DNA of 64,000 bases from Streptomyces uncialis. Lineage in GTDB: Bacteria > Actinomycetota > Actinomycetes > Streptomycetales > Streptomycetaceae. Numbering within the stretch: the first letter of the stretch is position 1; each line of letters opens with the position of its first letter. Both the position numbers and the translations under genes were made by a program. The notes beneath the pieces are model-generated. The model saw only the letters and a list, made by a program, of their open reading frames with translations. It had not been told where the DNA came from and ran no database searches. This document shows positions 33,901 through 45,800 of this stretch, one piece after another. The stretch is taken from assembly GCF_036250755.1 (NCBI RefSeq), contig NZ_CP109583.1, positions 372,001-436,000 on the forward strand. Reading direction: 5' to 3'.

Positions 33901-36900
33901 ACCTCCTCGATCCGGGCGAGGTTGATCTCCCGGGCAGCCGGCACCGGGGCCAGATGCCCGTCGAGTGCGTCGCCGGCGGTGAGGTCCACGACTCCGATCC
34001 GCACCGACGGGTCGGCCGCCACGGTCTCCAGCAACCGCCGCAGCCGTTCGACGAGCCGTTCGACCGTGGCCCGGTCGAAGAGGTCCGAGCGGTACTCCAC
34101 CATGCCAGCCACGCCTGCGGGACGGCCCGCGACCGGGTCGCGTTCGGCGAGGTTGAACCCTAGGTCGAAGTTGACCGCGCCTACGTCCAGCGGTTCACCG
34201 GTGATCCGCACGGACGGCAGGGACAGCTCGGTCCGCGGGGCGTTCTGGAGGACCATCATCACCTGGAACAAGGGATGGCGAGCCAGCGAACGATCCGGGT
34301 TGAGGGCCTCTACAAGGTGCTCGAACGGCAGGTCCTGGTTGTCGTAGGCGGCCAGAGCCGCCTGCCGGGCCCGGCCGATCAGCTCGCCGAACTCCGGATC
34401 GCCGGAGGTGTCCACGCGCAGTACCTGGGTGTTGACGAAGAACCCGACCAAGTCCTCCGTGGCCGTGTCCGTCCGTCCGGCGATCGCGCTGCCGAGCAGG
34501 ACGTCGGTGCCGGCACCCACGCGGGTGAGGAGGGCGGCGACGGCACTCTGCAACACCATGAACAGGCTGGCCCGGTGCGCACGGGCGAGGTCCAGCAGCC
34601 GGGCGTGCAGATCGGCCCGCAGCTCGAACGACAGCCGCTCGCCCGCCGGTGTGGAGTCCTGTGCTCTCGGTCGGTCGGTGGGCAACGGGACCTCCGCCGG
34701 GGCGGCAGCCAGTGCCCGGCGCCAGTGGACGAGCTGACGGGACAGCACGCTGCCGGGGTCGTCAGGGCTGCCCAGCACCGTGCGCTGCCACAGCGCGTAG
34801 TCGGCGTACTGCACCGGCAGGTCGGACCAGTCGGGGGCCTCGTCCCGGACCCGGGCCCGGTAGGCCTCGGCCAGGTCCCGGGCGAGCGGTCCGACCGACC
34901 AGCCATCGGCCGCGATGTGGTGCAGGACCAGCAGCAGCACATGCTCGTGGTCGTCGAGCGCGAACAAGGTGGCGCGCAGTGGCAGGTCGGTCGTGACGTC
35001 GAAGGGCACCCGGCCGGCCGCGGCGAGGGCTTCGGGCAGCGCGTCCGGGTGGGTGGCGACGACCGGGAATTGCGGCCGCGCCCGCTCGGCGGGCCGGACG
35101 ATCTGGGAGGGTTCGCCGTCCTGTTCGGGAAACACGGTGCGCAGTGTTTCGTGCCGGGCCACCAGGTCGCACAGCGCCTCGTGCAGCGCGTCCCGGTCCA
35201 GATTTCCGCTCAGGCGCAGCACGGTGGGCAGGTTGTAGCCCGGTGAGGACGTGTCGAAACGGTTGAGGAACCACAGGCGCAACTGGGCGAACGACAGTGG
35301 GACGCACGCCGGCCTCGGCATCGGGACGAGCAGCGGACGCGCCGGTGTACGCGCTTCCAGTCGTTCGCACAGGGCGGCGACGGTGGGGCCCTCGAAGACG
35401 CGCCGAATCGGCATCTCGATGCCGGTGACCGACCTGATCCTGCTGACGAGCCTGGTGGCCAGCAGGGAGTGCCCGCCGAGTTCGAAGAAGTTGTCGTCGA
35501 TGGTCACCTCGGGCACCCCGAGCACCTCGGCGAACAACTCGCACAGCACCTGCTCCCGGGGCGTGCGCGGCGGGCGTCCGGACGACAGGACGGCGAAGTC
35601 CGGCTTCGGCAACGCGTTTCTGTCGAGCTTTCCATTGGCGTTCAGGGGAAGTTCGTCGAGGACGACGAAGGCGGCCGGGATCATGTAGTCCGGCAGCCAC
35701 CGCCGCAGCCCGGTCCGCAGCCGGTCGCTGAATCCCCGCAGGCGGCGGGTGCGTGCGGGGCTGTTGGCGTGCGCTTGCAGGCTGTCCCAGGCCGGGTCCC
35801 CCGTGTAGGCCTGCACCGTGGCGTCGGCGTGCGCGGGCACGAAGACCGCGTCGAAGCAGTCGTCCCGGCCCTGCCCGGACCATGTGGTCACCACCTGGAA
35901 GCCGTGAGCGGCACCCACGTCGTGGAGGTCCTCGGGGTCCACACCCCCGGCCTCGGCGCGCAGGGCGGCCAGCACCCGGGCGGTTCCGCTGCCACTCCGC
36001 AGCTCACGCAGGGCGTCGTGCTCGGCGAGCAGTCGGCCGTTGGGCACGTCGGTGACACGGAGGCCGCGGGGTGCGTCCAGCAGCGCCCCGGCCACTGCGC
36101 CGGTCGAGCCCAGGTCCGCCCAGCCCATCCGGGGCAGGTCCTCGACCGGGGCCGGGGCGGCGGGTGCCTTGGTGATCACCACCTCGTAGCGGTAGCGCGA
36201 CAGTTCGTTGTCGAACCGGCCCCGCTTGAGCCTGATGTCCACCCCCGCGATGTCGGGGGACGTCCGGGCGAGCGCGACGAAGAAGTCGGGTGCCAGCAGC
36301 AGCTCCTCCTCGGCGGCCACCTTCTGCTCCACCAGGGCACGGACCGAGGAGGTGTCCGCCGCGTCGGTGAGCTGTCCGACGGCGACCGCCGTCTGCAGAC
36401 AGCGCAGCAGGCGCAGATTGCGGATGTCGCCGAGGACGACGCGGCCGCCGGGCACCAGCAGATCCAGGCACTTGTGCACTACATCGGTGAGATAGCCCGC
36501 GTGCGGGAAGTACTGGACCACCGAGTTGAGCACGATGGTGTCGAAGAAGTCTCGGGGCAGTCCGCTGACGTCGTCGGCACTCTGGACCCGCAGTGCAATG
36601 CCCGGCCTGTCCTCGCCGCGCGCCCGCAGCCGCTCCCCCAGCTCCGCGATCACCGACGGGGAGAAGTCGGTCCCCCAGTACGCCTCGCACTGCGGGGCCA
36701 GCCGGGACAGCAGCAGCCCGTTGCCGACGCCGATCTCCAGGACGCGCCGGGGCTTCAGCCGCAGCACTTGGTCGACGGCCGCCGAACGCCACTGGGTCAT
36801 CTCGGCGAGAGGCAGGTGCCGACCGTCGTAGCTGCTCTGCCAGACCGTGAAGTCCTCCCAGAAACCTCCGTCGGCGACCTGGTCTGCGTAGAGCGAGTCG

Positions 36901-39900
36901 TAGAGGTCACGCCACGAGCTAACCTGGTCGTTCTCCTCCGGCTCGTCGCGACCTGCGGACCACGCCGTGCCGGGGACGACGTAGCCGACGAGCGTGCGCT
37001 CGCCGTCACCCGTCTCGTCGGCCAGGACGGTGGCCTCCACGACGTTGTCCTGCCGGGACAGTGCCGCCTCGACCTCACCGAGTTCGATGCGGAAACCGCG
37101 CACCTTGACCTGGTCGTCCGCCCGGCCCACGAAGTTCAGTCCGCCGGCCCGGCGCCACCGCACCAGGTCGCCGGTGCGGTACATCCGACTGCCCGGCTCG
37201 CCGAGGGGATCGGCAACGTACCGTTGCGCGGTCAGTGACCGACGGTTGAGGTATCCCCGGCCGAGGCCCGTTCCGGCGATGTAGAGCTCACCGGTGACGC
37301 CGACAGGCACGGGTCGCAGGCTGGGGTCGAGCACGTACATGCGGACGTTCTGGGTCTGGCTGCCCACCGAGGGCGGACCGTCGGCGACCGTCCGGGAGTC
37401 GCCGACTTCGGCCAGGGTGCTCCACACGGTGGTCTCGGTGGGGCCGTAGAGGTTGACGACGCTGGAGCCCACCGCCCGCATCCGCTCGGCGAGGCCGGCA
37501 CCCAGCGTCTCGCCGCCGACCAGCAGCCGCATCTCACGCAGCCCTTCGGGCGCGTGGGCGAGCAGCGTGCGGTACAGCGACGGTGTGGCCTGCAGGACGG
37601 TGGCGTCATGGCGCACGGCGAGTTCGGCGAGCGTGGCGGGGTGGCGGACCGCCTCCGACTCGGCGATGACCACGCGTCCGCCGTGCAGCAGGGGCAGATA
37701 GACGTCGACCGCGACGATGTCGAACGCGACGGTAGCGACGGCGAGCGTGCAGTCGTCGCTGCTCATCGGGAACCGCTCGGCGAAACCCGTCAGGTTGTTG
37801 ATGATGCTCCGGTAGGAGATCACGACGCCCTTGGGCCGGCCGGTGGAGCCGGAGGTGTAGATGATGTAGGAGGCGTTGTCGGGCAGGATCGGGGCGACAC
37901 GGTCCTCGTCGGCCGGGTCCGAGGCGTCCCGCCCGGACAGGGCTCGCTCGGCCGAGGGGTCCCCGAGCACGAACATCGGGGTGTTCCCCGCAGGCAGGCG
38001 GGGTGCGATGTCCGGGGTGGTGATCAGGAGGGTCGGCCGGGCGTCACCGAGCAGGAACTCCAAGCGCTCGGCAGGATGCGTGGGGTCCATGGGGAGGTAC
38101 ACGCCCCCGGCCTTCTGGACGGCGAGCAGTGCCACGACCATGTCGACCGAGCGGGGGACGGCCAGGGCGACGACCTGTTCGGGTCCGACGCCGTGCGCGA
38201 TCAGCTCACGGGCCAGGCGGTTGCTGCGCGCGTTGAGCTGGGCGTACGTCAGCTCGTCGCGGCCGCAGCGCACCGCGGGAGCGTCCGGTGTGGCTGCGGC
38301 CTGTTGCTGGAAGCGTTCGTGCAGGAAGTGGGCCGGCAGGGGCCGGTCCGTCCGGTTGCGCGTCACCAGCAAGTCGTGCTGCTCGGCCGGGGAGAGGAAC
38401 TCCACCTGCTCGATGGGGGTCGCGGGATCGCGCACGACGGTCCGCAGGAACTCGCCGTACCAGGCGACGAGTTGTTCCACGGTCTCCCGGTCGAAGAGGT
38501 CGGAGGCGTACTCGACCGTCCCGTACAGCCCGTCGGGTCCGCCCTCGGCCGTACGCCGCTCGGCCACGCTGACGAAAAGGTCGAACTTGGCGTTGCGGGC
38601 GGGCACCGGGCGGGGCTGGGCGGTCAGGCCGGGCAGGTCGACCGTGACGCCGTCGACGTTCTGCAGGGCGAACATCACCTGGAACAGGGCGTTGCCCGCC
38701 AGGGAGCGTGCCGGGTTCATCGTCTCCACCAGGTGCTCGAAGGGCAGGTCCTGGTGGGCGTAGGCATCAAGGTCGGTGGCGCGGACCCGGGCGAGGAGCT
38801 GACGGAACGCGGGGTTGCCCGAGGTGTCGCAGCGCAGCACCAGGGTGTTGACGAAGAACCCGACGAGCCGGTCGAGCGCGTTGTCGGTCCGGCCGGCGAC
38901 AGGTGTGCCCAGCGGGATGTCGGTGCCGGCGCCCAGTCGGGTCAGGAGTGCCGCGAAGGCAGCCTGCAGCACCATGAACAGGGTGGCCCGGCCGGTCCGG
39001 GCGAGGTCGGCGAGTTCGGTGTGCAGATCGGCGTCGAGAGTGAAGTCGACGGTGGCGCCGCGGTAGCTGGCCACCGCGGGCCGCGGCCGGTCGGTCGGCA
39101 GATCGAGTTCCGCCGGGGCTCCGTCGAGGACGGTGGTCCAGAACGTCACCTGGCGGCCGATGAGGCTGTCGGTGTCCTCGCCGTCACCGAACATCTGGTG
39201 CTGCCACAGGGCGTAGTCGGCGTACTGCACGGGCAGCGGCGCCCAGTCGGGCCGCGCACCGTCGCGCCGCGCGGCGTAGGCCGTGGCCAGGTCGCCGAGG
39301 AGCGGGTTGAGCGAGGAGCCGTCGCCGGCGATGTGATGGAGCAGCAGGATCAGGACATGGTCCTCGGTGGACGCCCGGGACGTGAACGCCCAAGCCCGCA
39401 AAGGTGGTTCCGCGGTCAGGTCGAAGGTGTGGTCCACCGCGGCGCGCACCGCGTCGTCGAGTGCGTCGGGGTCGACGGCGGCCACGGTGAGCTGCGGCTC
39501 GACGGCGTCCGGTGCCAGCACCACCTGGTGCGGCAGGCCGTCGTGGGACGGGAAGACCGTGCGCAGGCTCTCGTGTCGCAGCATCACGTCGGCCATGGCA
39601 GCGCGCAGCGCCTCCGTGTCCAGCATGCCTCCGAGGTTCAGCACGACGGGAATGTTGTACGTCGGGCTCCGCCCCTCGAGCTGGTTGATGAACCACAGCC
39701 GCCGCTGCGCGAACGACAGCGGGATGCGCTCGGGACGCGGCACGGGGCGCAGGGACGGCCGGGTGGCGGCAGCGGGGTCCAGAACGGTCGCGAGGCCCGC
39801 CACGGTCGGTGTCTCGAACAGCTGCCGGAGGGCGACCTCGACACCGAGCGTGGCGCGAATCCGGTTGACCAGCCGGGTGGCGAGCAGCGAATGACCGCCG

Positions 39901-42806
39901 TGCGCGAAGAAGTCGTCGTCGATGCCGGTCCCGGCCAGTCCCAGCACCTCGGCGAACAGGTCGCACAGGATCGCCTCGCGCGGGTTGCGAGGGCGCCGTC
40001 CGGCACTGTGGGGGCGGTGCGGCGCGGGCAGCGCCCGGCGGTCGACCTTGCCGCTCGGCCCGATCGGTATCTCGTCCAGGATCGTGAAGGACGAGGGCAC
40101 CATGTATTCCGGCAGTACCGTGGAGGCTGATTCACGGACCGCGGAGATGTCCGTGTCGGGCTGGGCGAGCAGGTAGGCGGCCAGTTCCTGGCCGTGCGCC
40201 ACCACCACGGCCCGGCGGAGGCCGGGGTGCCGTGCGAGCACCGACTCGACTTCGCGCAGTTCGACCCTGAAGCCTCTGATCTTGACCTGGTCGTCGGTCC
40301 GGCCCAGAAACTCGAGGATTCCGTCGGCCCTGCGGCGGACGAGGTCACCGGTGCGGTACATCCGCTCGCCCGGTGTCCATGGGTTGGCGACGAATCGTTC
40401 CGCGGTCAGCCCCGGCCGGCCGAGGTAGCCGCGGGCGAGCTGGGCGCCCGCCAGGTGGAGCTCACCAGGCACTCCGGGCAGAGTGGGGCGCAGGTAGGGG
40501 TCGAGCACGTGGGCCTGGGTGTTCCATCCGGGTCGGCCGATCGGGACCGTGTCGTCGCATACGTCCCAGGCCGTCACGTCCACGGCTGCTTCGGTAGGAC
40601 CGTAGAAATTGGCCAGCTCGGCGCCGAGGGTGCGCCGGAACGACGCGGCCAGTTCCACGGGCAGCGCCTCGCCGCTGCATACGACCAGTCGCAGCGAGGA
40701 GCATCCGGACGCGGCCGGTTCCTCCAGGAACATCTGCAGCATCGAAGGGACGAAGTGAGCCGTGGTGATCCGCTGCTCCTGGATGAACTCCGCGAGATAG
40801 CGCGCGTCCTTGTGGCCCTCCGGCCGCGCGAGGACCAACGTGGCCCCGGTGATCAGAGGCCAGAAGAGCTCCCAGACGGACACGTCGAAGCTCGACGGTG
40901 TCTTCTGCAGCACCCGGTCGTCGGCGCGCAGCCCGTAGGTGTCCTGCATCCACCGCAGCCGGTTGAGAATCGCGGCATGGCTGACCACGACGCCCTTGGG
41001 CAGGCCGGTGGAACCCGAGGTGTGGATGACGTAGGCCGGGCTGTCCGGCCACAGGGTCCTCGGCGGGGCGGAACCGGTCCCCGCCCGGGATGCGCGGACC
41101 TCGGACGGGTCGTCGAGGACGACCGCGGGTTCCGCGTCGGCCAGCATGAACGCGATGCGCTCCGCCGGGTAGCCGGGATCGATCGGCAGATAGGCGGCCC
41201 CTGTTTTGTGCACCGCGTACAGCGCCACCACCAGTTCGGCCGAGCGGGGCAGGGCCACGGCCACCGTGCGCTCCGGGCCGGCGCCCCGTCGGAGGAGGTG
41301 TCCGGCGAGCCGGTCGGCCCAGGCGTCGAGTTCGGCGTAGGTGAGCGCGGTGTCCTCGGCCACGACCGCGACGGCGTGCGGAGTGCGGGCTGCCTGGGCC
41401 TCGATCAGGCTGGGCAGATCGGTCGCCGCGAGGTCCGTGTCCGAGCCGCGGGCGTGTGTCAGTGCCAGCGCTGTTTCCGCCCGGAACGGCGTGTCGGTGC
41501 GGGCGACGGCCACGCCCGGCCGGGTGGCCAGTTCGCCCAGCAGGTCGACCAGTCCGTCGGCGATCGCCCGCGCCCGCTCGGTGTCGAAGACGTCGGTTCG
41601 GTGCATCACCCTCAGCTCCAGCGCGCTGCCACGCAAGGAGGCGCCGAGGCTCAGCGGGTAGTGCATGGCGTCTTCGGCGCTCTCGACCGACACCCGTACG
41701 CCGTCGAGCACGGACTGCACACCGTCCCGGTCGACCGGGTAGTTCTCGAACACCACGGCCGTGTCGAACAGTTCGGTGGCACCTGCCGGTCGGTGCAGCT
41801 CGGACAGGCCCAGGTACTGGTGGTCGGCGAGCGCCGACTGCTCGCGCTGGACCCGTGCGGCGAGTTCTCCCAGCGATTCGGCCGGGTCCAGCCTGACGCG
41901 CACCGGCACCGTGTTGATCAGCAGTCCGACCATGGTCTCGATCCCGGGCAGCACCGGGGGCCTGCCGGAGACCACGCTGCCGAAGACAAGGTCTACCCGG
42001 CCGGTCAGCCGGGCCAGCAGCAGGGCCCAGGCTGTGTGCACCGCAGTGCTCACCGTGACCCGCAGGCCCTTTGCGGTCTCCCGCAGCGCGTCGGTGACCT
42101 GGGGGGGCAGCTGCACCGTGACGTGCTCGTGGCGCGACGACCGGGCAGCGGCCCGGCCGATGCCTGGCGCCGCGACGAGGGTCCCCCCGTCAAGCCCTGA
42201 CAGCACTTCGCCCCACACCTGCCGGGCGGCGTCACGGTCGCGTTCGGACAGCCACCGCAGGTACTCGCGGTACGGCGTGACCGCGGGCAGGTGGCTGTCG
42301 TCGCCGTCGGCGGCGTACACGGAGAACAGGTCGCGCAGCATCAGCGGGCCGGACCAGCCGTCGAGCAGGATGTGATGGTTGGTCACCACGAAGCGGTGTG
42401 CGTCCGGTGCCAGCCGGACCAGGGCGAACCGGATCAGCGGCGGCCGGGCCAGGTCGAATCCGGCCTCCCGGTCCTCCTGCAGCAGCCGAGCCAGTTCTGT
42501 CTCCCGCTCCGGCAGTGGCAGTGCGCTCAGGTCGTGCTGCTGCCATGCCACCTCCACGCGGCGCGGGACGACCTGGATGGGCGCGCCTTCGCGCTGGCTG
42601 AGAAAGGCGGCCCGCAGGTTCTGGTGCCGTGTCAAGATCCGCTCGGCGGCATGCCGCAGCCCGTCGGCACGGATCGGCCCGTCGAGAGCCAGGACGAGCT
42701 GCACCACATAGGGATCGGCCTGCCCGTCGCCCAGCTGGGCGTGGAAGAGAATGCCCTCCTGCAGGGGCGACAGCGGAAGTACGTCGACGACTCCGGAGCG
42801 GTCCAT
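24969..42806 (-). CDS. NRPS-2: C-A-T / C-A(nMT)-T / C-[A deleted]-T / C-A-T-E / C-A-T-TE
   Basis: 5,945 residues. Module 1: C (HHILLDG about 145, DCL-like, fits the E domain ending NRPS-1), A code DVWHVSFVDK (Ser-like), T about 972. Module 2: C, A code DIVQLGLVWK (Gly) with an N-methyltransferase ([12 protein letters not shown] about 2022) before A10, so sarcosine, T about 2445. Module 3: C 2500-2920, an A remnant 2940-3040, T about 3083. Module 4: C, A code DVGTAGVVAK (unassigned), T (GGDS about 4128), E ([13 protein letters not shown]). Module 5: DCL-type C about 4660-5080, A code DAACLGGVFK (small aliphatic guess), T about 5636, TE with GWSFGG about 5769. The TE releases or cyclises the chain. 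The ATG at 42806 shares one base with the NRPS-1 stop (TGATG) and has GTGGAG upstream. Confidence 0.95.
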   Translation of the reverse strand: MDRSGVVDVLPLSPLQEGILFHAQLGDGQADPYVVQLVLALDGPIRADGLRHAAERILTRHQNLRAAFLSQREGAPIQVVPRRVEVAWQQHDLSALPLPERETELARLLQEDREAGFDLARPPLIRFALVRLAPDAHRFVVTNHHILLDGWSGPLMLRDLFSVYAADGDDSHLPAVTPYREYLRWLSERDRDAARQVWGEVLSGLDGGTLVAAPGIGRAAARSSRHEHVTVQLPPQVTDALRETAKGLRVTVSTAVHTAWALLLARLTGRVDLVFGSVVSGRPPVLPGIETMVGLLINTVPVRVRLDPAESLGELAARVQREQSALADHQYLGLSELHRPAGATELFDTAVVFENYPVDRDGVQSVLDGVRVSVESAEDAMHYPLSLGASLRGSALELRVMHRTDVFDTERARAIADGLVDLLGELATRPGVAVARTDTPFRAETALALTHARGSDTDLAATDLPSLIEAQAARTPHAVAVVAEDTALTYAELDAWADRLAGHLLRRGAGPERTVAVALPRSAELVVALYAVHKTGAAYLPIDPGYPAERIAFMLADAEPAVVLDDPSEVRASRAGTGSAPPRTLWPDSPAYVIHTSGSTGLPKGVVVSHAAILNRLRWMQDTYGLRADDRVLQKTPSSFDVSVWELFWPLITGATLVLARPEGHKDARYLAEFIQEQRITTAHFVPSMLQMFLEEPAASGCSSLRLVVCSGEALPVELAASFRRTLGAELANFYGPTEAAVDVTAWDVCDDTVPIGRPGWNTQAHVLDPYLRPTLPGVPGELHLAGAQLARGYLGRPGLTAERFVANPWTPGERMYRTGDLVRRRADGILEFLGRTDDQVKIRGFRVELREVESVLARHPGLRRAVVVAHGQELAAYLLAQPDTDISAVRESASTVLPEYMVPSSFTILDEIPIGPSGKVDRRALPAPHRPHSAGRRPRNPREAILCDLFAEVLGLAGTGIDDDFFAHGGHSLLATRLVNRIRATLGVEVALRQLFETPTVAGLATVLDPAAATRPSLRPVPRPERIPLSFAQRRLWFINQLEGRSPTYNIPVVLNLGGMLDTEALRAAMADVMLRHESLRTVFPSHDGLPHQVVLAPDAVEPQLTVAAVDPDALDDAVRAAVDHTFDLTAEPPLRAWAFTSRASTEDHVLILLLHHIAGDGSSLNPLLGDLATAYAARRDGARPDWAPLPVQYADYALWQHQMFGDGEDTDSLIGRQVTFWTTVLDGAPAELDLPTDRPRPAVASYRGATVDFTLDADLHTELADLARTGRATLFMVLQAAFAALLTRLGAGTDIPLGTPVAGRTDNALDRLVGFFVNTLVLRCDTSGNPAFRQLLARVRATDLDAYAHQDLPFEHLVETMNPARSLAGNALFQVMFALQNVDGVTVDLPGLTAQPRPVPARNAKFDLFVSVAERRTAEGGPDGLYGTVEYASDLFDRETVEQLVAWYGEFLRTVVRDPATPIEQVEFLSPAEQHDLLVTRNRTDRPLPAHFLHERFQQQAAATPDAPAVRCGRDELTYAQLNARSNRLARELIAHGVGPEQVVALAVPRSVDMVVALLAVQKAGGVYLPMDPTHPAERLEFLLGDARPTLLITTPDIAPRLPAGNTPMFVLGDPSAERALSGRDASDPADEDRVAPILPDNASYIIYTSGSTGRPKGVVISYRSIINNLTGFAERFPMSSDDCTLAVATVAFDIVAVDVYLPLLHGGRVVIAESEAVRHPATLAELAVRHDATVLQATPSLYRTLLAHAPEGLREMRLLVGGETLGAGLAERMRAVGSSVVNLYGPTETTVWSTLAEVGDSRTVADGPPSVGSQTQNVRMYVLDPSLRPVPVGVTGELYIAGTGLGRGYLNRRSLTAQRYVADPLGEPGSRMYRTGDLVRWRRAGGLNFVGRADDQVKVRGFRIELGEVEAALSRQDNVVEATVLADETGDGERTLVGYVVPGTAWSAGRDEPEENDQVSSWRDLYDSLYADQVADGGFWEDFTVWQSSYDGRHLPLAEMTQWRSAAVDQVLRLKPRRVLEIGVGNGLLLSRLAPQCEAYWGTDFSPSVIAELGERLRARGEDRPGIALRVQSADDVSGLPRDFFDTIVLNSVVQYFPHAGYLTDVVHKCLDLLVPGGRVVLGDIRNLRLLRCLQTAVAVGQLTDAADTSSVRALVEQKVAAEEELLLAPDFFVALARTSPDIAGVDIRLKRGRFDNELSRYRYEVVITKAPAAPAPVEDLPRMGWADLGSTGAVAGALLDAPRGLRVTDVPNGRLLAEHDALRELRSGSGTARVLAALRAEAGGVDPEDLHDVGAAHGFQVVTTWSGQGRDDCFDAVFVPAHADATVQAYTGDPAWDSLQAHANSPARTRRLRGFSDRLRTGLRRWLPDYMIPAAFVVLDELPLNANGKLDRNALPKPDFAVLSSGRPPRTPREQVLCELFAEVLGVPEVTIDDNFFELGGHSLLATRLVSRIRSVTGIEMPIRRVFEGPTVAALCERLEARTPARPLLVPMPRPACVPLSFAQLRLWFLNRFDTSSPGYNLPTVLRLSGNLDRDALHEALCDLVARHETLRTVFPEQDGEPSQIVRPAERARPQFPVVATHPDALPEALAAAGRVPFDVTTDLPLRATLFALDDHEHVLLLVLHHIAADGWSVGPLARDLAEAYRARVRDEAPDWSDLPVQYADYALWQRTVLGSPDDPGSVLSRQLVHWRRALAAAPAEVPLPTDRPRAQDSTPAGERLSFELRADLHARLLDLARAHRASLFMVLQSAVAALLTRVGAGTDVLLGSAIAGRTDTATEDLVGFFVNTQVLRVDTSGDPEFGELIGRARQAALAAYDNQDLPFEHLVEALNPDRSLARHPLFQVMMVLQNAPRTELSLPSVRITGEPLDVGAVNFDLGFNLAERDPVAGRPAGVAGMVEYRSDLFDRATVERLVERLRRLLETVAADPSVRIGVVDLTAGDALDGHLAPVPAAREINLARIEEVLAEHDDVQQVAAVLHHDTEAGRQTVAVHVIAEDGHALDVDRLRAFAARWLPEHLVPTEYTVAPAPAVRPPAPRLAMDVTPPATPRQETLCALFAEVLERPSVGVDEDFFALGGHSLLAVRLIGRVRDALGVELPIRQLFEATTVRALDTVLDDRAAARPRVAPVTRPTRVPLSFAQQRLWVLDRLEGPSATYNIPFALRLRGPLDATALQAALSDVVDRHEVLRTVIDSDHGVPCQRILPVDDIWPGLTVGHVAPDALAAELAAASAHAFDLAEEPPLRARLFRIAPEDHVLSVVLHHIAGDGGSLEPLATDLSTAYAARKRSVAPDWPPLPVQYADYTMWQRALLGDENDPDSMIAQQIRYWGDTLAELPEELPLPTDRPRPEAAGHQGELVEYTVCADTHRLLAELAARHGVTLFMVMHAALAAVLTRHGAGTDVPIGTPVAGRDDSALDPMIGFFANTLVLRTDTSGDPDFTTLLDRVRQTDLAAYSHQDVPFERLVDVLGAERSMARNPLVQVMLAFDQYGASPLRLDEIRVSAQLTGHVAAKYDLAVNVAERRGAAREYEGLAGALELATDLFDRRTGEELAARLVLFLDQVAADPTLRIGAARLEPATEQLPWNDTDRPVPVEHALAAFERHVPHRLDDDAVVCGADRISYQELNERANRLAHRLITRGIGAEQIVALHLPQSVDLIVALLAVLKSGAAYMPVDPDYPAERMRLLFDRASPALVLAKGDTGPADAPVLDPAEHLPDLPAHDPTDADRLRPWSPDHPAYLIHTSGSTGTPRGVLVTHRGLPGLALSLADAYQVGPGSRVLEFASPGFDVATGDILFALSSGAALVLLDTDRVTAAADLADLVARHGVTHTTLTPTVAARIRPGTLPEGFVLALGSETVPGSLVDRWASSCRVLNVYGPTECTVASTITGALAGDGVPPLGRPLANTKAYVLDPALRPVLPGMVGELYLSGPGLARGYRGEPAATVGRFVADPYGAPGVRMYRTGDMVRRHRNDELEFIGRADGQVKIRGHRVELGEVEQALLGHPAVRAAAAATFSTPAGPRLAGYIVAEPGGASVAELRGWLAERVPDHLVPTALVPVDALPFTAHGKVDRAQLPAPTTAAAPSAGRAPGRTPVTAYERVLCRLISDLLGQPDLPADGHFFELGGDSILAIQLVSRAAREGLSLTPRDVFTHPVIAELAAVAASGRPTPAPVPDPGRGPVPLTPAMHWLRELGDDIAGFEQSVTVPVPAGLDRRHVTAALQAVLDHHDALRMRLSRDDDTGLWALDIPEPGAVDAQDLLVVADTTGLSGDALRELAAQSVGAARDRLDPDRGLMLAAVLLPGEPGAPGLLSLTAHHLVVDAVSWRILSGDLDQALTASAEDRTVELAPVGTSFKRWAERLVAAATDRSRLTEVRYWTDVLRTCDPALGDRPLDPFEDTVATTGSILRTARAGTTAPLLTDAPAAFHGRVPDVLLTALALAVGEWRKRRGIPATSAVLLDVEGHGRVEQDGLDLTRTVGWFTTLHPVALDPGALEWADVRRGAPGVGSAVKQVKERLRSVPDSGLGFGLLRYLNPQSMPLLARVGTPQICVNYLGRMTGPADSAPATTPRETAARAVAHTVALDTMIRDTPEGPRLVANWTWPAGVLAERDVEDLADLWFEALEGIVVHAHGATATRSPSDFPLVDLAQQQVDWIERTWPALSDVLPVTPLQEGLLFHALLDGPDREHDDPYVVQSVLALPEELDSDALRQAVQTVVERHDALRAAFVQTPDGPPVQVIAGQAAVPWKEAAAADAAELAALAAEERRAGFDLAAPPLIRMLLVRLAQEEHRLVMTHHHILLDGWSLPLLLRELFAAYRTAGDEARLPTVTPHRAFASWLVGQDREAAREAWRAALSGVDSCRVAPGSGEPAGPRQEVRRQLPARVATLVQETARALGVTTSAMVHVAWGLVLGRLTGRRDVVFGSVVSGRSPAVPGIESMIGCFINTLPVRLTARSAETVADSLRRFQAEQAALGEAHHLGLAEVHRLIGAGELFDTALAFENYPTGGGAVRVGQADTAVRMEQARDGMHYPIGLVAAAHPDGMGLRLVHRADLIAPARAEQIVTWICDALESMAADPGQPVDRVTGHRDGARAVVSGPSADSPDRDPIDVFAGHVAKTPDAPAVTGQGRTFSYAELDAWSDRLARAFVAAGAGVEVTVAVRLERTPRMVAALLGVLKAGAAYVPLDHRFPTARIRTVLAESRAALLLADGEGATDFGIPVIDPAMVVPPGDDVRFPAVPVRAMAYVMSTSGSTGRPKAVAVSRRELTWIAGEEGFRAPRRALVHSPLAFDASTAEIWGTLLNGGCLVLSPPGDLDTVTLARVIRDERVTWACFTPVLFRTLVEDEPSCFEGLREVLLGGDVVPPAAAREVLRRNPGLSLANGYGPAETTVFVTAHRMRSAGTVGAAVPIGLPLPGIRIHLLDDVLRPVPGGTVGEVYVAGDGVGRGYVGQAGLTATRYVAEPGGSGGRAYRTGDLARLNSDGLLEFADRADTQVKIRGFRVEPGEVESVLATHPGVAHSVVVVSHEAPTGPRLVAYAVPSAGHRPDAAELTRFAQGLLPTYLVPSAVVVRDSLPVTANGKVDRAALGVVAPVLRARTAPANRVEEVLCELYREVLGVSEVGTDDDFFDLGGDSLLAMRLIGRVRRRLGGAPTIRDLFLTPTVAGFARRHILGGGIAQDAAFEVLLSLRPQGTAAPVFCLPPASGLGWRYSGLIRVLSHTAPIHALQAPGYSDDGPLPGSVAELAADYATRIRKTAPGPYRLVGWSFGGIVAHEVATRLLRAGEDVELLAVLDAAPAAGLVTGSPDGVTILRTLLETVGDLPDRLPDGMTAEEAETLLREHDNPMVALLGERSQRLVQVSRNFTELAASHTPSTFDGNMAFFPAVRGHGANRLTEDSWRPHVTGTITTYPIDCEHQQMLDGAPLREIGRVLRAVLDDGAPA
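33690..33990 (-). other. Remnant of a deleted adenylation domain in NRPS-2 module 3
   Basis: Between the third C domain and its T domain there are only about 110 residues. They match the C-terminal subdomain of an A domain: [15 protein letters not shown] aligns with the ExxEVE region after A8, and [13 protein letters not shown] with the stretch before A10. All of A1-A7 is missing, as is the A10 Lys (NGKVDR is replaced by Pro-rich [10 protein letters not shown]). The following T keeps [11 protein letters not shown], so it can still be loaded, but not in cis. Confidence 0.85.
35750..36960 (-). other. N-methyltransferase domain inside the second A domain of NRPS-2
   Basis: About 400 residues inserted between A8 ([11 protein letters not shown]) and A10 ([11 protein letters not shown]). 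SAM motif [12 protein letters not shown], followed by [11 protein letters not shown] and a [11 protein letters not shown] strand, as in NRPS N-MT domains. With a Gly-type pocket in the host A domain the expected residue is sarcosine. Confidence 0.88.
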
Positions 42807-45800
42807 CAGAAACTCCACTTCTCTTCGAGCAGGTCCAGTTCCTCCTGGTTGAGCGAGACCAGGGGGACGTCGGAAGGAGTGCGGCCGGCCTTGCCTCCCG
42901 CGCAGGCGCGGGCGCACAGCGCTGCCAGCGTCTCGTTCCAGAGGCTGGCGAAGTCAGCCGCCTGCTGTTCGCCGAGAAGGGCGCGCGCCCAACTCCAGGT
43001 GACCGCGAACTCCGGGCCCCGGAGCAGGTCCGTGCAGACAACCGTCAGTTCGAGGGTGTGCGGCACCGGCATCCGCGGATCGGCGGCCGGCACGGGCACG
43101 GGGTCGGCGGTCGGAAGCCAGTCCGCCTCGTCGGAGACCTCGAACCGGCCGAGGTAGTTGAATCCGATCTCGGCCCGGCGACGGGTCAGGGCCTCACCGG
43201 TGCCGTCCGGCGTCAGATAGCGCAACAGGCCGTATCCGGCTCCGCCGTCGGGGCACCCGCGCAGCTGTTCCTTCACCCGGCGCGCGGCGCGCTCCACCGC
43301 ATGGCCGCCGGTACGCAGGTCCTGCGGCGGCACCGTGCCGGGGTCGAGCCGGACGGGATGCATCCGGGTGAACCAGCCGACCGTGCGGGACAGGTCCATT
43401 CCCTCCATTCCCCCGGACAGGTCCCGGCCGTGGGCCTCGACGTCGACGAGCACGCCCTGGCCGGGGAGCCGCCGTCGGCGACGCCACTCGCCGGCCGCGA
43501 GCGCCAGGGCGGACAGCAGGACCTCGTCCACCCGGAGGTTCAGGGCGGCGCTCACCTCGCCGAGGATCGCCGACGTCAGTTCCGTGGGCACGGTGGTACG
43601 CAGTCGGCCGAGGTCGGCGAAGGTGTCCCGATCGGGCACCGGACCGTCCTCGCCGAACAGCCCGGGTCCCGCGGCGGAAGTACGGCGCCACCACGGCAGT
43701 TCCTCCAGCCGCTGTGGGTCCTGTGCGGCGGCGGAAAGTCGCCTGGCCCAGCCGCGGAAGGAGGACGTCACCGGCGCTGGTGCCGCCGCACGGCCCGCCT
43801 CTGCGGCCCGGTAGGCAGCCGCCAGGTCCGGCAGCAGGATTCGCCAGGAGACCCCGTCGACGACGAGGTGGTGGATGACCAGCAGCAGTCGTCCGGGCCG
43901 GGCCGGGCCGGCGTCGAACCAGACGGCCTGCAGCATCACGCCGTTCCACGGATCGAGGCGTGCGCAGGCCGCCGCGCCCTCGGCGGCCCGTACGGATTCG
44001 TCCGCGGTGGTTGCGTCCGCCCGCCGCAGCAGCGGCGCGGCACGGCAGGCACCGGGCTCAGGGACCTCCAGGGTCCAGTCCGAGTGCAGCCTCGCGCGGA
44101 GCATGTCGTGCCTGTCGAGCAGCGTCTGAAGGGCTTCCTCCAGCCGGGCGCGGTTCACCGACGCTGGAACACGCACGGTCATGGACTGGTTGAACGCCTC
44201 CACGGGGCCGCCGAGTTCACGCAGCCAGTGCATGATCGGCGTGGGCGGCAGGACACCGCTCGCCGACTCGTCGGATACGTCCCGGTGCTCGGCGACCGGC
44301 CGGGCCACGCGGGCCAGGTCGGCGACCGTCTGGTGGGTGAACACGTCCCGGACGCCGAGCAGCAGACCGGCGGTCCGCATCCGGCTGACGAGCTGGATGA
44401 ACAGGATGCTGTCCCCGCCAAGATCGAACAGGTTGTCGTCGATGCCCACCTGTTCCAGTCGGAGGAGTTCGGCGACCGCCTCGCACAGCACCGTCTCGGT
44501 TCGGTTGCGGGGCGGTCGGACGGCAGCTGGGCCCGGGTCCTGGGCGGGTGCCGGGAGGGCCCGGCGGTCGACCTTGCCGTTGCGTGTCAGGGGCAGTTCG
44601 GCGAGTTCCACGAATGCGGCGGGCACCATGGGCGTGGGCAGGAGCGCCGCCAGCCGGCTACGGAGCGCCTCGGCCGACGGTGCCGGTCCGCCCGGTTCCG
44701 GGACAACGTAGCCGACCAGGACAGGGACGCCCAACCGGTCCTGCCGGACCACGACCGCCGCGCGTGCGATGTCCGGGCACGCGGCCAGCGCCGCCTCGAT
44801 CTCGCCGGGTTCGACCCGGTGGCCACGGATCTTCATCTGCTGGTCGGTCCGTGCGAGGAACTCCAGTTCGCCATCCGGCCGGAAGCGGACCCGGTCCCCG
44901 GTGCGGTACATCCGCTCCCCCGGCGCGCCGAAGGGGTCGGCCACGAAACGCTCCGCCGATCCGCCGGGCTGGGCCAGGTACCCGCGAGCGAGTCCGGGAC
45001 CGGCGACATAGAGCTCGCCGGGCACACCGAGGGGGACCGGTCGGAGCCGGTCGTCCAGCACATGGCAGCGGACGTTGTCCATCGGCCGGCCGATCGGCAC
45101 ACGGCCGGCCGGGCCGTCCGCGTCCACGGTGTGCTGTACCACCGCGAAGGTCGTCTCGGTCGGCCCGTAGCTGTTTGTCAGCCGTGTGCCGGGAGCTGCC
45201 TCGCGCACACGCGCGGTCGCCTGCGGCGACATGCTCTCGCCGCCGGTCCACACCTCCTGCAGGCCTCGCAGGCAGCTGGGGTCCGCGGTGGCGAGCGCCT
45301 CGAACACCGCGGCGGACAAGGCGACTCCGGTGATGCCGTGCTCGGCCACGGCGCGCGCCAGCAGATGCGGCTCGGGGTGCCGCCGCCAGGGTGCGACGAC
45401 CGAGCATCCGCCGGTGAGCAGCGGTACCCACAGCTCGAAGGTGGCGGGGTCGAAGGCGGGGGAGGTGTGCATCAGCACGCGCTCGGCGGCACCGTGGGAC
45501 CACCACCGGTCGGCCGCCAGGGCGACCACGGAAGCATCGCTGATCCCGACGCCCTTCGGCGTGCCCGTTGAACCCGACGTATGCATGACGTAGGCGAGCT
45601 GCGCGGGGCGACGGGCCCTGCGTCGTCTCGGTGCGCCCGCCCGGCTGTGCGCGTCGGCGAACACCACCGGTACCCAGGAGTCCCGGACGGTGTCGTGGTC
45701 ACGAAGCCGGGTGTGCGTCAGCAGAAGGACCGCGTCGGCCTGCCGGGCCAGGGCACCTACCCGGACCGGCGCGTCCTCCGGCTCGAACGGAACGTACGTG

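Noticed and set aside
42807..42917. Extension of NRPS-2 by 37 residues to 42917
   Set aside because: It overlaps the end of NRPS-1 and is Arg-rich; the ATG at 42806 has TGATG coupling and a ribosome site.
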